A DNA stretch of 64,000 nucleotides from Isoalcanivorax indicus. Its GTDB lineage: Bacteria > Pseudomonadota > Gammaproteobacteria > Pseudomonadales > Alcanivoracaceae. The notes below the pieces were generated by a model. It had not been told where the DNA came from and did no database searches. It saw only the letters and a program-made list of their open reading frames with translations. The position numbers and the translations under genes are program-made. Positions 47,882 to 57,673 of this stretch are shown in pieces. The stretch is from assembly GCF_003259185.1 (NCBI RefSeq), contig NZ_QGMP01000001.1, forward strand, positions 310,001 through 374,000, read 5' to 3'. Position 1 is the stretch's first letter. Every line of letters starts with the position of its first letter.

Positions 47882-50122
47882 ATGGCAGACGATTTCGAAA
47901 AAGTATCCCTCAAGGACTACACCGAGAAGGCATATCTGGACTACTCCATGTATGTCATTCTCGATCGGGCCTTGCCGCATATCGGTGATGGTCTGAAGCC
48001 GGTGCAGCGACGCATTGTCTATGCAATGAGCGAGCTGGGCCTGAAGAATACCTCCAAGTACAAGAAGTCCGCGCGTACCGTGGGTGATGTGCTGGGCAAA
48101 TACCACCCGCATGGTGATTCGGCCTGTTATGAGGCCATGGTATTGATGGCGCAGCCATTCAGTTACCGCTATCCGCTGGTGGATGGGCAAGGTAACTGGG
48201 GCTCCACCGACGATCCCAAATCTTTTGCCGCCATGCGTTACACCGAGTCGCGCCTGGCGCCTTATGCAGAGGTGCTGCTGGCCGAACTGGGTCAGGGCAC
48301 GGTGGAGTGGGTGCCGAACTTCGATGGCACCATGGATGAGCCCAAACTGCTGCCGGCGCGGTTGCCCAATGTGTTGCTCAACGGCACCACGGGTATTGCT
48401 GTGGGCATGAGTACGGATATTCCGCCGCACAACCTGCGCGAAGTGGCGAGCGCCTGTATTCATTTGCTGAAAGACCCCGGCGCGTCGCTGGATGATCTGA
48501 TGGAGCATATCCAGGGGCCGGATTTCCCCACCCAGGCGGAAATCATCACGCCGCGTAACGACATCATCCGCATGTATGCCGAGGGCAAGGGCTCGGTCAA
48601 GCAGCGGGCGGTGTGGGAACGCGAGGAAGGCGACATCGTCATCACTGCGCTGCCGTACCAGGTATCCGGCGCCAAGGTGCTGGAACAGATTGCCGATCAG
48701 ATGCAGAAGAAGAAGCTGCCGATGGTCAGCGATCTGCGCGATGAGTCCGACCATGAGAACCCGACGCGACTGATTATTACACCGCGCTCCAGCCGGATTG
48801 ATGTCGAGCAGTTGATGGGGCATCTGTTTGCCACCACCGACCTGGAAAAGAACTACCGCATCAACCTGAACATGATCGGCATCGATGGTCGCCCCCGGGT
48901 GAAGTCGCTGGACACCATTCTCAATGAATGGCTCCAGTACCGCATGATCACCGTGCGCCGCCGGTTGCAGCATCGCCTCGACAAGGTGCTGGATCGCCTG
49001 CATATCCTGGAAGGTCTGCTGGTGGCCTTCCTGAATATCGATGAAGTGATTCGCATCATCCGTTATGAAGATGAGCCCAAGGCCGTGCTGATGGAACGCT
49101 TCGGCATTTCCGACCGGCAGGCCGAAGCGATCCTGGAACTGAAACTGCGTCACCTCGCCAAGCTGGAAGAAATGAAGATTCGCGGCGAGCAGGATGAGTT
49201 GCAGAAAGAGCGCGAAGGGCTGGAAGCCACGCTGGGCTCCATGACGAAGATGAAAAATCTGGTGGCGCGCGAGTTGAAGCAGGATGCCGAGACTTTCGGG
49301 GACGCGCGTCGCTCGCCTCTGGTATCGCGCGCCGAAGCCCGGGCGCTGGATGAAACCGAGCTGGTATCGGCCGATCCGGTCACGGTGGTGTTGTCAGAGA
49401 AGGGCTGGGTGCGTGCCGCCAAAGGGCATGATGTGGATGCGGTGGCCCTGAGTTACAAGACCGGTGACGGCTTCCTGTCTGCGGCACAGGGCAAGTCGAA
49501 TCAGGCGGTCTGCTTTCTCGATAGCACGGGCCGCAGTTATTCGTTGCCCGCACATACCTTGCCGTCGGCACGTGGTCAGGGCGAACCGCTGTCTGGCCGG
49601 CTCAACCCGCCCAGCGGGGCGAGTTTTGTCGCGGCACTGATGGGCCAGGACACGTCGGCCTGGTTGCTGGCCAGCGACGCCGGTTACGGCTTTATTGCCA
49701 GGCTGGGTGATATGCAGGCGAACAAGAAGGCGGGCAAGACCGTGCTGACCGTGCCCAAGGGCGCGCGCGTGCTGGCGCCGCAGCCGGTACGCCGTGTCGA
49801 GGACGACCTGATTGCAGTCCTGTCCAACGAAGGGCGCCTGCTGGTGTTCCCGGTGAGTGAGCTGCCGGAGATGCCGCGAGGCAAGGGCAACAAGATGATG
49901 TCGATCCCGTCGGCGCGGGTGCAGGAGCGGCTGGAGTTTGTGGTGGCAGCGCAGGTGCTGGCGCCGGCGGATACGCTGCTGATCTATGCAGGCAAGCGGC
50001 ACATCGGTTTGCGAGCGTCGGACCTGGAGCATTACTTCGGTGAGCGGGGTCGGCGTGGTGCCAAGTTGCCACGTGGTTTCCAGAATGTGGACCGCATGGC
50101 GGTAGAGCGCAAGGACGACTGA
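47882..50122 (+). CDS. parC: DNA topoisomerase IV subunit A
   Basis: This 746-residue subunit breaks and rejoins DNA with ParE. The active-site tyrosine is Y120 (AMRYTES), and the quinolone-determining region [11 protein letters not shown] has the common wild-type residues S80 and E84 in E. coli numbering. The C-terminal third is a beta-pinwheel domain that is shorter than in GyrA and lacks a GyrA box. The gene ends 10 bases before a strong hairpin that separates it from the convergent porin gene. Confidence 0.97.
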   Translation: MADDFEKVSLKDYTEKAYLDYSMYVILDRALPHIGDGLKPVQRRIVYAMSELGLKNTSKYKKSARTVGDVLGKYHPHGDSACYEAMVLMAQPFSYRYPLVDGQGNWGSTDDPKSFAAMRYTESRLAPYAEVLLAELGQGTVEWVPNFDGTMDEPKLLPARLPNVLLNGTTGIAVGMSTDIPPHNLREVASACIHLLKDPGASLDDLMEHIQGPDFPTQAEIITPRNDIIRMYAEGKGSVKQRAVWEREEGDIVITALPYQVSGAKVLEQIADQMQKKKLPMVSDLRDESDHENPTRLIITPRSSRIDVEQLMGHLFATTDLEKNYRINLNMIGIDGRPRVKSLDTILNEWLQYRMITVRRRLQHRLDKVLDRLHILEGLLVAFLNIDEVIRIIRYEDEPKAVLMERFGISDRQAEAILELKLRHLAKLEEMKIRGEQDELQKEREGLEATLGSMTKMKNLVARELKQDAETFGDARRSPLVSRAEARALDETELVSADPVTVVLSEKGWVRAAKGHDVDAVALSYKTGDGFLSAAQGKSNQAVCFLDSTGRSYSLPAHTLPSARGQGEPLSGRLNPPSGASFVAALMGQDTSAWLLASDAGYGFIARLGDMQANKKAGKTVLTVPKGARVLAPQPVRRVEDDLIAVLSNEGRLLVFPVSELPEMPRGKGNKMMSIPSARVQERLEFVVAAQVLAPADTLLIYAGKRHIGLRASDLEHYFGERGRRGAKLPRGFQNVDRMAVERKDD

Positions 50123-50131
50123 ACAAGGAGT

Positions 50132-50172
50132 GAAACCTGCCGGGCTTCGCGGTGCTCAGCCCGGCAGGTTTC
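50132..50172. terminator. Strong hairpin, probably bidirectional terminator
   Basis: A perfect 14-base inverted repeat (GAAACCTGCCGGGC at 50132-50145 and its complement at 50159-50172) has a 13-base loop. It lies between the convergent ends of parC and the FadL-type gene. Each arm ends in a short T- or A-run, so the structure can act in both directions. Confidence 0.8.
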
Positions 50173-50191
50173 TACTCAGGCAGAACCTGCC

Positions 50192-51487
50192 TCAGAAGCG
50201 GTAGCTCAACTGCGCAGATAACCCGTGCACATCGGTACTGAACGTACCGCTGTACCCGGGCCGCAGGGCCGCAGGGCCGGTGCTGTCTTCCTGTTCCACG
50301 GCCGCGTCACTCTCCCACAGATAGGCATAGCCCAGATCCAGTGTCAGGTCCGGATTCGGTGACCAGCCGGCGCCGATGGCCAGCACCTTGCGGTGACCGT
50401 AGGGCACGCGCACGCTGCGGTCCTGGCTGGTGGCCGGTGATTCATCCAGTGCAAACCCGGCGCGCAAGATCCACTGTTCGTCGAGCTGATAGGACGCGCC
50501 GAACGACACCGCCAGCGTGTCGCGGAAGCGGATTTCTTCAGACGTTACGGCCAGTGCGCCCTGGGCGCCCTCATTTTCCACATCGATACGCTGCAAGCGG
50601 CTCCAGCGGGTCCATACTGCGCCACCATGCAGCGTCCAGCGCTCGTCCAGCGCATGGCTGACCGAGGCGGCCACATGCTCTGGTGTGGTGAAATCCAGCT
50701 GCGCGTCGTAGCGGCCGTTGACCAGGCCGAAAGCGGCTGCGGCAGGGTCCATGTCTTCCAGCGTGGTGTGGCCTTCGAGGGTGTAATCCACCTTGGAATA
50801 GTAGGTGAGGCCTACCGTGGTGCCGTCGAGGACGTCGGCCATCACGCCCAGGTTGTAGCCGTAACCGTAGTCGTCACCTTCGCTGGTCAGTGTAGCGTCC
50901 GTCAGATTGGTGCCGCCCGAGATCGTGGCGTTGCTGAAATTATTGCTCAGCGTGCCGTCGATGCGATTGAAAGTAATCCCCGCACCGACGGAAATACGAT
51001 CATTGAAGCGATAGCTGATGGTGGGCTGCACGGTGATGACACGGACTTCGGTCTCCAGCCCCTGGTAGCGGCCCTGGAAGGTGTCTTCGTAATCCGCATG
51101 GCCGCCAAACGGGGCATAGGCACCAATGCCGAAGTGCCAGTTGTCGTCGATCGGCGTGACGTAATAGCCGAACGGAATGGTCGAGGTGGGCACCATGTTG
51201 CCCTGATTGGTGCCGGGCGCGTCGCCTTGTGCGTCCTTGATATCGACATTCGGTGCCAGCACGGCGAGGCCGCCGCTGACCTGGGCACGGTTGAGGCGCG
51301 ACATGCCGGCCGGGTTGCCGTACAGGGTGCTGGCGTCCAGTGCGGAGGACGCTCGGCCCGCATAGGCGGTGCCCATGCCGCTGGCGCTTTGCTCATTCAG
51401 CGACAGGCCGCCAGCGAGACTCTGGCCACTGGCCAGGATCAGGGCGCCGGTCAGCGCGGACAGGGAAAAAGGATAAATTCTGGACAT
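50192..51487 (-). CDS. OmpP1/FadL-family outer membrane transporter
   Basis: The ATG at 51487 follows GGGAGAG; an upstream extension has no site. The 431-residue protein has a signal peptide ending LASGQSLA-GGL and the FadL start GGLSLNEQSASGMGTAYAG with LYGNPAGMSRL (the NPA motif), then beta-strands up to a C-terminal aromatic SAQLSYRF. FadL channels carry long-chain fatty acids and other hydrophobic compounds, including alkanes and aromatics. A thiolase gene lies 1.1 kb away, and both may serve lipid or hydrocarbon use. Confidence 0.92.
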   Translation of the reverse strand: MSRIYPFSLSALTGALILASGQSLAGGLSLNEQSASGMGTAYAGRASSALDASTLYGNPAGMSRLNRAQVSGGLAVLAPNVDIKDAQGDAPGTNQGNMVPTSTIPFGYYVTPIDDNWHFGIGAYAPFGGHADYEDTFQGRYQGLETEVRVITVQPTISYRFNDRISVGAGITFNRIDGTLSNNFSNATISGGTNLTDATLTSEGDDYGYGYNLGVMADVLDGTTVGLTYYSKVDYTLEGHTTLEDMDPAAAAFGLVNGRYDAQLDFTTPEHVAASVSHALDERWTLHGGAVWTRWSRLQRIDVENEGAQGALAVTSEEIRFRDTLAVSFGASYQLDEQWILRAGFALDESPATSQDRSVRVPYGHRKVLAIGAGWSPNPDLTLDLGYAYLWESDAAVEQEDSTGPAALRPGYSGTFSTDVHGLSAQLSYRF

Positions 51488-51766
51488 AAGGCTCTCCCAG
51501 CGCCTGCCTGCGAGCAGGCGCACTTCTGGTCATTATCTAGAGACGACATCGCGAGATACCGCGAAAAAAATGTCGATGTGACGTGCAGAAACAGGCTGCA
51601 CAAGAATCACAAGGCACTCCGGCCTTAAAACGTTGTAGCGCTCCAGCATGGCATTGTTCTACGACTCAGTCCCTGAGTGTTTCACATTGTAACCGACCAA
51701 GCGCATGACCGGGCGGTTTCCTGAGGGGTAACTGTAAAAAACAGGGAAATGTGAACCGTGTCTGAC

Positions 51767-52456
51767 TTACCGGAACGCGTCGATTTCGCTGCGGCCGAGC
51801 GCGCGCCAATGGCCTTCCGGCAATTCGGCATCCAGCTCGACCGCCCCGATGGCCTCGCGGTGCAACGCCACCACGTGGTTGCCCACGGCGGCCAGCATGC
51901 GTTTCACCTGGTGATAGCGGCCCTCGCTGATGGTCAGGCTCAGCCGGGTGTCATTCAGCGGTGTGACCACGGCAGGCCGGGTCGGGGTGGGGTCATCGCG
52001 CAGCACAACGCCGGCAGCGAGCTGCGCCAGTGCTTCGGCGGTCAGTGGCCGTGCGGTATCCACGCGGTAGCGCTTCGGGCAATGGCTGTTGGGGGAGGTG
52101 ATGCGATGCGACCACTGGCCATCGCTGGTCAGCAGCACCAGCCCGGTGGTGTCCAGATCCAGCCGCCCGGCACTGTGCAGGTCGCGGCGCAGCGCAGCGG
52201 GGATCAGGTCGAGCACGGTGCGATGGCCCGGATCGTCGGTGGAGCAGACGACCCCGGCGGGCTTGTGCAGCATCAGATACTGATGCCCGGGCAGTGTCAG
52301 GGGGGCATCATCCAGATACACGGTTTCACCAGAGAGCTTCAGGTTGGCGCGCACGCGCGGCTGGCCGTCCACGCGCACCGCGCCGCGGCGAATCAGATCC
52401 CGCACCTGACTGCGGGTCAGGCCGGTGGCATGGGCAACGAAGTAATCCAGACGCAT
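51767..52456 (-). CDS. rsuA: 16S rRNA pseudouridine 516 synthase
   Basis: This 229-residue protein has an N-terminal S4 domain (RLDYFVAHATGLTRSQVRDL) and the pseudouridine synthase core with catalytic D102 in GRLDLDTTGLVLLT, the same number as in E. coli RsuA. The conserved LMLHKPAGVVC and GRYHQVKRMLAAVGN are also present. It modifies U516 in helix 18 of 16S rRNA. It is the last gene before a 279-base region ahead of the FadL gene and diverges from the thiolase gene. Confidence 0.93.
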   Translation of the reverse strand: MRLDYFVAHATGLTRSQVRDLIRRGAVRVDGQPRVRANLKLSGETVYLDDAPLTLPGHQYLMLHKPAGVVCSTDDPGHRTVLDLIPAALRRDLHSAGRLDLDTTGLVLLTSDGQWSHRITSPNSHCPKRYRVDTARPLTAEALAQLAAGVVLRDDPTPTRPAVVTPLNDTRLSLTISEGRYHQVKRMLAAVGNHVVALHREAIGAVELDAELPEGHWRALGRSEIDAFR

Positions 52457-52587
52457 GGCGCGGAGTGTAATCTCTGCATGACCAGGTGTCTGCTCACGAC
52501 GTCATCAAGGGTCATTGTGGCGGGTAAAGGGGGAGCGGTAGTCTCTGTGCACGCGCGACGCGCCAAACCTGATCAGGAGAGAGACCC

Positions 52588-53751
52588 ATGGCCACTGCCT
52601 ACATTGTTGATGCTGTTCGTACCGCCGGGGGGCGCCGCAACGGACGCCTGAGCCGCAAGCATCCCGCCGATCTGGGCGGTATCGTGATCGATGCGCTGCT
52701 GGACCGCACCGGCGTGCCGCCGGAAAAGATCGACGATGTCATCTATGGCTGCGTCAGCCAGATCGGGCCCCAGACCTTCAACATTGCCCGCACGTCGATT
52801 CTCAGCTCGAAGCTGCCGGAATCCGTGCCCGGCGTGTCCATTGACCGTCAGTGTGGTTCGTCCCAGCAGTCCATTCACTTCGCCGCGCAGGCCGTGCTCT
52901 CCGGCACCCAGGACCTGATCATTGCGGGCGGGGTGGAATCGATGAGCCAGGTGCCTATTGGCGCGCCACTGACCGTAGCCAAGGAGCTGGGCAACCCGTT
53001 TACCGGCGAAATCGGCAAGCGCTATCCGGGTGAAACCTTCAGCCAGTTCGTCGGTGCCGAGCGCATGGCGAGCAAGTACGGCGTGACCCGCGAAGAGCTG
53101 GCGAAATTCGCCTACGCCAGCCACGTCAATGGTGCGGCTGCCACCAAAGCGGGCAAGTTCAAGGAAGAGATCGTGCCCATCGAGGTGGATATCGAGGGCG
53201 AGAAACTGGTGCATGACACCGACGAAGGCATTCGCTGGGAACCGGACTACGAGGCCATGCTGAGCCTTGAGCCGCTGCAACCCGGCGGTGTGATTTCAGC
53301 GGCCTTCGCCAGCCAGATTTGCGACGGCGCTTCGGCGGTGCTGATCGCCAGCGAGGCGGCGGTGAAGGAATATGGTCTCAAGCCGCTGGCGAAGATCCAC
53401 ACCATGGCGGTAGTGGGCAGTGATCCGACGATGGTGCTTGAAGGGCCGATCCCGGCCACCGAGAAGGTGCTCAAACAGGCGGGCATGACCATTGACCAGA
53501 TCGACCTGTACGAAGTGAACGAAGCCTTCGGCTCGGTGCCGCTGGCCTGGGCCAAGGCTATCGGGGCTGATCTGGACAAGCTCAACGTCAACGGCGGCGC
53601 CCAGGCGCTGGGGCATCCGCTGGGCGCCACCGGCACCAAGCTGATGGCCACGCTGGTGCATGAACTGCGTCGTCGCGGTGGCCGCTATGGCCTTCTGGCC
53701 ATCTGCGAGGGGCTCGGCACGGCCAATGCCACCATTATCGAGGTGGTATAA
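52588..53751 (+). CDS. Acetyl-CoA acetyltransferase (thiolase)
   Basis: This 387-residue thiolase has the acylation cysteine C89 (DRQCGSSQQ), NEAFGSVPLAW, GHPLGATGTK with the catalytic histidine, and C373 in CEGLGTANA. The start is preceded by GAGAGAG. Its family members either condense two acetyl-CoA units or cleave 3-ketoacyl-CoAs of fatty acid breakdown; this one resembles the acetyl-CoA acetyltransferase group. It precedes an alpha/beta hydrolase by 41 bases, probably in one operon. Confidence 0.92.
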   Translation: MATAYIVDAVRTAGGRRNGRLSRKHPADLGGIVIDALLDRTGVPPEKIDDVIYGCVSQIGPQTFNIARTSILSSKLPESVPGVSIDRQCGSSQQSIHFAAQAVLSGTQDLIIAGGVESMSQVPIGAPLTVAKELGNPFTGEIGKRYPGETFSQFVGAERMASKYGVTREELAKFAYASHVNGAAATKAGKFKEEIVPIEVDIEGEKLVHDTDEGIRWEPDYEAMLSLEPLQPGGVISAAFASQICDGASAVLIASEAAVKEYGLKPLAKIHTMAVVGSDPTMVLEGPIPATEKVLKQAGMTIDQIDLYEVNEAFGSVPLAWAKAIGADLDKLNVNGGAQALGHPLGATGTKLMATLVHELRRRGGRYGLLAICEGLGTANATIIEVV

Positions 53752-53792
53752 GGTCCCCGGATCGAGAGATTGTTTCAGGAAGGACTGAGCCC

Positions 53793-54728
53793 ATGACCGT
53801 TGCATTGCCGCTCGCCGCTGCGCACCCCCTGCGCAGTGGCACCGTGACCACGCCGCAAGGCATTGAACTGTGCTACGACGAGCGTGGCCCGGAGGATGGC
53901 ACGCCGCTGTTGTTTGTCATGGGCCTGTCAGCCCAGATGGTGTTCTGGCCCGCGCCGCTGCTGGATGATCTGGCGGCGCGCGGGTTTCGCGTGATTCGCT
54001 TCGATAACCGCGACGTCGGCTTGTCCACGAAGCTGCGCGGTGCCATCCGGCACTCGCCTGCTGCCGCCATCGCCCGCGCCACCCTGGGCCTCAAGGTGCA
54101 TGCGCCCTATACGTTGCACGATATGGTGGACGATACCTGCGCCGTGCTGGATACCCTCGAGATCGAACGTGCCCACCTGATCGGCGTGTCCATGGGCGGC
54201 ATGATCAGCCAGTTGATGGCGGCTACCCGGGCGCAGCGGGTGGCCAGCCTGACCTCGATCATGTCCGGCACCAACAGCCGCTGGTTGCCACCGCCGAAAC
54301 CGGCCGCGCTGAAGACTCTGGTGGCGCCGCGTGTGCGTATCGAGAACCGCGAGCAATACATCGCCTTCGGCCACGAGATGATGAAACGGATTGGCGGCAC
54401 CCTTGATCCGGGCGCGCAACTGGTCGAGCAGATGTTCGGCGAAAGCTGGGAGCGCGGTCTCTACCCGCGCGGTATTCGCCAGCAGTTCTTTGCCATCCTG
54501 GCCACCGGCGACCTGACGCGCTATGTGAAAACGATCCGCTGCCCCGCCACGATCATCCACGGTGCCGAAGACCCGCTGATCCGGCCCGCTGGCGGCAAGG
54601 CCTCGGCAAAGCATATCCCCGGCGCCCGCCTGCACATGATTCCGGGCATGGGCCACGACCTGCCGGAAAGCGTGCTGCCGCAGATCGCCGACCTGATCGA
54701 GGACACCGCCGGCAGGGTTTCCGCCTGA
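53793..54728 (+). CDS. Alpha/beta hydrolase
   Basis: This 311-residue alpha/beta hydrolase has the nucleophile S133 in GVSMGGMISQ, an oxyanion loop FVMGLSAQMVFW, and GAEDPLIRPAGG plus MGHDLPES near the end carrying the Asp and His. The pattern fits the TAP-like/epoxide-hydrolase type cluster of esterases. It ends four bases before the convergent substrate-binding protein gene. The substrate is unknown, and its placement behind a thiolase suggests lipid or ester metabolism. Confidence 0.85.
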   Translation: MTVALPLAAAHPLRSGTVTTPQGIELCYDERGPEDGTPLLFVMGLSAQMVFWPAPLLDDLAARGFRVIRFDNRDVGLSTKLRGAIRHSPAAAIARATLGLKVHAPYTLHDMVDDTCAVLDTLEIERAHLIGVSMGGMISQLMAATRAQRVASLTSIMSGTNSRWLPPPKPAALKTLVAPRVRIENREQYIAFGHEMMKRIGGTLDPGAQLVEQMFGESWERGLYPRGIRQQFFAILATGDLTRYVKTIRCPATIIHGAEDPLIRPAGGKASAKHIPGARLHMIPGMGHDLPESVLPQIADLIEDTAGRVSA

Positions 54729-54732
54729 CCGC

Positions 54733-55998
54733 TCACTCAAGCCGGGGCGGTTGTCCGTAGCGGCGCCGCTCTGCGATCCACTCCACCTGTGTCTGGGCGG
54801 CGCGTTCGCCATCCATGGCGTCAAGGATCTCGAAGTAATTCTGACGAAAGCGATCCGCCATCACCGTTTCGCGCGGGTTGATGCGCACCGCGTAAACCGT
54901 TTGCACGTTCTGGTGATCGAAGGCGCGCCACTGTTGTTCGTCTTTCAGCAGGCTGTAGCGATGGCCTTCCAGGGCCGCGATCAGACGCTCACTGTCGAAG
55001 CTGCGGGCCCGTTCAACGGCGTCGCGCCATTGGTAAACGATGCTGTAGGCCGAGGCGGCCGACGTGGACGGGTAGGTCTCGTAGCGTTCGGCAAAGGCAT
55101 TCACAAAGGCCTGTCCGCGCGGGTAGTCGTAGTGGAAGGGTACATTCCAGGTCCAGGGCGAGGCGCCCAGCACCCCGGCCATGATGCCCGGGCCGGCCTG
55201 CTCCACCATGCTCAGGGTCAGGTTGGGCACCACGATCTGCATGCGCCGGGTCAGGCCCATTTCATGGGCAATGCGCATCGCGGTCACCATCTGGTTGCCG
55301 AACAGCACCATCACCAGCACCTCGGCTTCGCTCTCGGCCGCTTCGGTCAGTGCGGCCTGGATCTGCCGATAGCGACCGCCGGGGAAGGGGATCATGGTGC
55401 GACCATGATCCCCTTCGCTTTCGGTGTCGGTGAAACGGCGCATCGACGCTTCGGTGGTGTGGCCCCAGGTGTAATCGGCAGTGATGTAGAAATAGCGCTG
55501 GTCGGCAAAGTGCTCGCGCAGATGTTGCCCCAGCACCCGTGAGGACATCCAGGCGTTGTAGCACTCGCGGAACATATAGCGGTGGCCGTCCTTGCCGGTG
55601 GTGTCATTGGAGTAGGTGAGGGTGCCGAAATAGAGCAGGCCCCGCTGGCGGGCGCGCTGACCGGCGGCCACGGCGACCGCGCTGGAGGAGCCACCGAACA
55701 GCATGCGCGCGCCCTGGTCGGCCAACTGGTCCACATTGTCGGCGGCCTGGGCCGGGCGTGAGGCGGTGTCGGCTTCCAGCAGCGTAATGGGGCGCCCCAG
55801 CACGCCACCCGCGGCATTGATTTCATCGATGGCCATCAGCGCGCCGCGCATCTGCATCAGGCCTTCCTGGCTGTATTCGCCGCTACGTGGGTAATTGATG
55901 CCGATGGCCACCGGCGGGGCGGCGCTGACGGTCAGTGAGGCAAGCAAGGTCACGCCGGCACACAGCAGTGTCGACAGACCATGGCGGGCATGGCGCAT
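54733..55998 (-). CDS. Periplasmic substrate-binding protein, urea/amide ABC transporter type
   Basis: The ATG at 55998 follows a GGGGGAA site, and the product starts with a basic, hydrophobic signal peptide (about residues 1-24). The 421-residue mature-type I binding protein has IGINYPRSGEYSQEGL, FGGSSSAVAVA and YITADYTWGHT, resembling UrtA/FmdD of urea or short-chain amide uptake. No permease or ATPase genes are nearby, so its transporter is encoded elsewhere or it acts as a sensor ligand. The actual ligand cannot be read from sequence. Confidence 0.78.
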   Translation of the reverse strand: MRHARHGLSTLLCAGVTLLASLTVSAAPPVAIGINYPRSGEYSQEGLMQMRGALMAIDEINAAGGVLGRPITLLEADTASRPAQAADNVDQLADQGARMLFGGSSSAVAVAAGQRARQRGLLYFGTLTYSNDTTGKDGHRYMFRECYNAWMSSRVLGQHLREHFADQRYFYITADYTWGHTTEASMRRFTDTESEGDHGRTMIPFPGGRYRQIQAALTEAAESEAEVLVMVLFGNQMVTAMRIAHEMGLTRRMQIVVPNLTLSMVEQAGPGIMAGVLGASPWTWNVPFHYDYPRGQAFVNAFAERYETYPSTSAASAYSIVYQWRDAVERARSFDSERLIAALEGHRYSLLKDEQQWRAFDHQNVQTVYAVRINPRETVMADRFRQNYFEILDAMDGERAAQTQVEWIAERRRYGQPPRLE

Positions 55999-56106
55999 GG
56001 TGATTTCCCCCGTTCTTGTTGTATCCATGCTCAACAAGTACCACGCGCGCTCCCGGCGTCAGTATTAGTCGTTGGTAGGGGGATCAGGACGAGGATCAGG
56101 TCAGTA

Positions 56107-57045
56107 TCAGGCGATATCGCCGGGGAAGGCCAACACCTCGCGGATACTGGTGGCGCCCAGTTGGCACATCAGCAGGCGGTCCAGACCGAGGGCGACACCG
56201 GCACAGTCGGGCAGGCCTTGCGCCAGTGCCGCCAGCAGATGAGGGTCGCCTTGCATGCTCGGCAGGGCCGCCGCGTCACGTCGTTGCTGATCTGCGTCGA
56301 AGCGCCGCGCCTGTTCGGCCGCGTCGGTCAGTTCGTGATACCCGTTGGCCAGTTCCATGGCGCCGTAATAGATCTCGAAGCGCTCGGCGACGAGCTCGCC
56401 GTCGTGGTCCGGGGTGGTGCGCGCCAGCGCTGCGGCCCAGCCGGGGTAGTGGCTGATCACCGTCAGTGTATGGGCGGGCAGGGCGGCCTCGATGCGCGTG
56501 GCCATCAGGTAATCCACCAGCGCGGCGCGGTCCAGATGCGCAGGCAATTCCTCTGCGCTGGCACGGTACAGCGCATCCAGCGAGGCCTGCACAGGGTCCA
56601 GGCCGGTCACCGCCTGGAACAGATCACGGAACCGATGTTGCTGTACCGGGGGCTGACGGAGCTGCGCCGCCAGCAGGGTCACCGTTTCGTCGATCAGCGC
56701 TTGCAGGTCAAAGCCGGGGCGATACCACTCCAGCAAGGTGAACTCCGGGTTGTGGCGTTGCCCGGCTTCGCCGTCACGGAAGGCGTGGCTGATCTGATAG
56801 AGCGGGCCACAGCCGGCGGCCAGTAGCCGCTTCATATGGTATTCCGGCGAGGATTGCAGGTAGCCATAGCCCGGGACGGCGATGCAGGGAATATGCGGAT
56901 CGGTCACGCCGTGGGCGGCCAGCACCGGGGTGCTGACTTCCATCACCTCGCGTGCGGCAAAAAAGGCGCGGACGGCCGCATACAACTGCGCCCGGGCCTT
57001 GAGAGCCCGGGCGCTGCCAGTGGGTCGCCAGCGGTCGTCGGTCAT
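56107..57045 (-). CDS. epmA: EF-P (R)-beta-lysine ligase
   Basis: This 312-residue class-II LysRS-like enzyme (PoxA/GenX) lacks an anticodon-binding domain. It has motif 2 QISHAFRDGEAGQRHNPEFT and motif 3 GVALGLDRLLM. It attaches beta-lysine to a lysine of EF-P. Its start overlaps the efp stop by one base (TGATG), so it is coupled to its substrate gene, and epmB lies divergently 60 bases from efp. Confidence 0.95.
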   Translation of the reverse strand: MTDDRWRPTGSARALKARAQLYAAVRAFFAAREVMEVSTPVLAAHGVTDPHIPCIAVPGYGYLQSSPEYHMKRLLAAGCGPLYQISHAFRDGEAGQRHNPEFTLLEWYRPGFDLQALIDETVTLLAAQLRQPPVQQHRFRDLFQAVTGLDPVQASLDALYRASAEELPAHLDRAALVDYLMATRIEAALPAHTLTVISHYPGWAAALARTTPDHDGELVAERFEIYYGAMELANGYHELTDAAEQARRFDADQQRRDAAALPSMQGDPHLLAALAQGLPDCAGVALGLDRLLMCQLGATSIREVLAFPGDIA

Positions 57046-57614
57046 CAGCCCTTGACGCGGTTGACGTACTCGCCGGTGCGGGTATCGACCTTGACCACTT
57101 CGCCGGTCTGCACAAACAATGGCACCCGTACGGTGGCGCCGGTGGACAGCTTGGCGGGCTTGCCGCCCGTGCCCGCAGTGTCGCCCTTGAGGCCGGGGTC
57201 AGTCTCGACGATTTCCAGCTCGACGAAATTCGGCGGCAGCACGGCCAGCGGCGCGCCGTTGTACAGGGTCACGGTGCACAGGTCTTCTTCCTTGAGCCAT
57301 TGAATGGCGTCGCGCACGGCGGATTCATCGGCGGGCAGCTGCTCGAAAGATTCGGGGTTCATGAAGTGCCAGAACTCGCCATCGCTGTAGAGGTACTGCA
57401 TCTCCACATCCATGACGTCAGCGCCTTCAAGGCTCTCGCCGGACTTGAAGGTGCGCTCCCAGATCTTGCCGGAACGCAGATTGCGCAGCTTGACGCGATT
57501 GAAGGCCTGGCCCTTGCCGGGCTTGACGAATTCGTTCTCGACGATGGCGCAGGGATCGCCGTCCAGCATCACTTTCAGGCCGGACTTGAATTCGTTGGTA
57601 GAATAGCTCGCCAT
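57045..57614 (-). CDS. efp: Translation elongation factor P
   Basis: The start at 57614 ([15 protein letters not shown]) matches the family N-terminus; the extra four codons upstream are unneeded. The 189-residue protein has three beta-barrel domains and the modification site K34 in [10 protein letters not shown], the same as E. coli EF-P. It relieves ribosome stalling at polyproline. Gene order epmA-efp with epmB divergent gives a self-contained modification system. No frameshift or loss of the lysine is seen. Confidence 0.96.
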   Translation of the reverse strand: MASYSTNEFKSGLKVMLDGDPCAIVENEFVKPGKGQAFNRVKLRNLRSGKIWERTFKSGESLEGADVMDVEMQYLYSDGEFWHFMNPESFEQLPADESAVRDAIQWLKEEDLCTVTLYNGAPLAVLPPNFVELEIVETDPGLKGDTAGTGGKPAKLSTGATVRVPLFVQTGEVVKVDTRTGEYVNRVKG

Positions 57615-57673
57615 GTAGACACCCACAGTGAAACGCGAATAAGGGCGGCAATGATAACGCAGCAGAGGCAGAC

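Noticed and set aside
48113-48134. Quinolone-resistance substitutions in ParC
   Set aside because: Residues at the two main positions are S80 and E84, the usual wild-type residues.
51725-51750. CTGT-A-rich-ACAG repeat upstream of the FadL gene as a FadR/PsrA-type operator
   Set aside because: It does not match a known operator consensus and is only five bases per arm.
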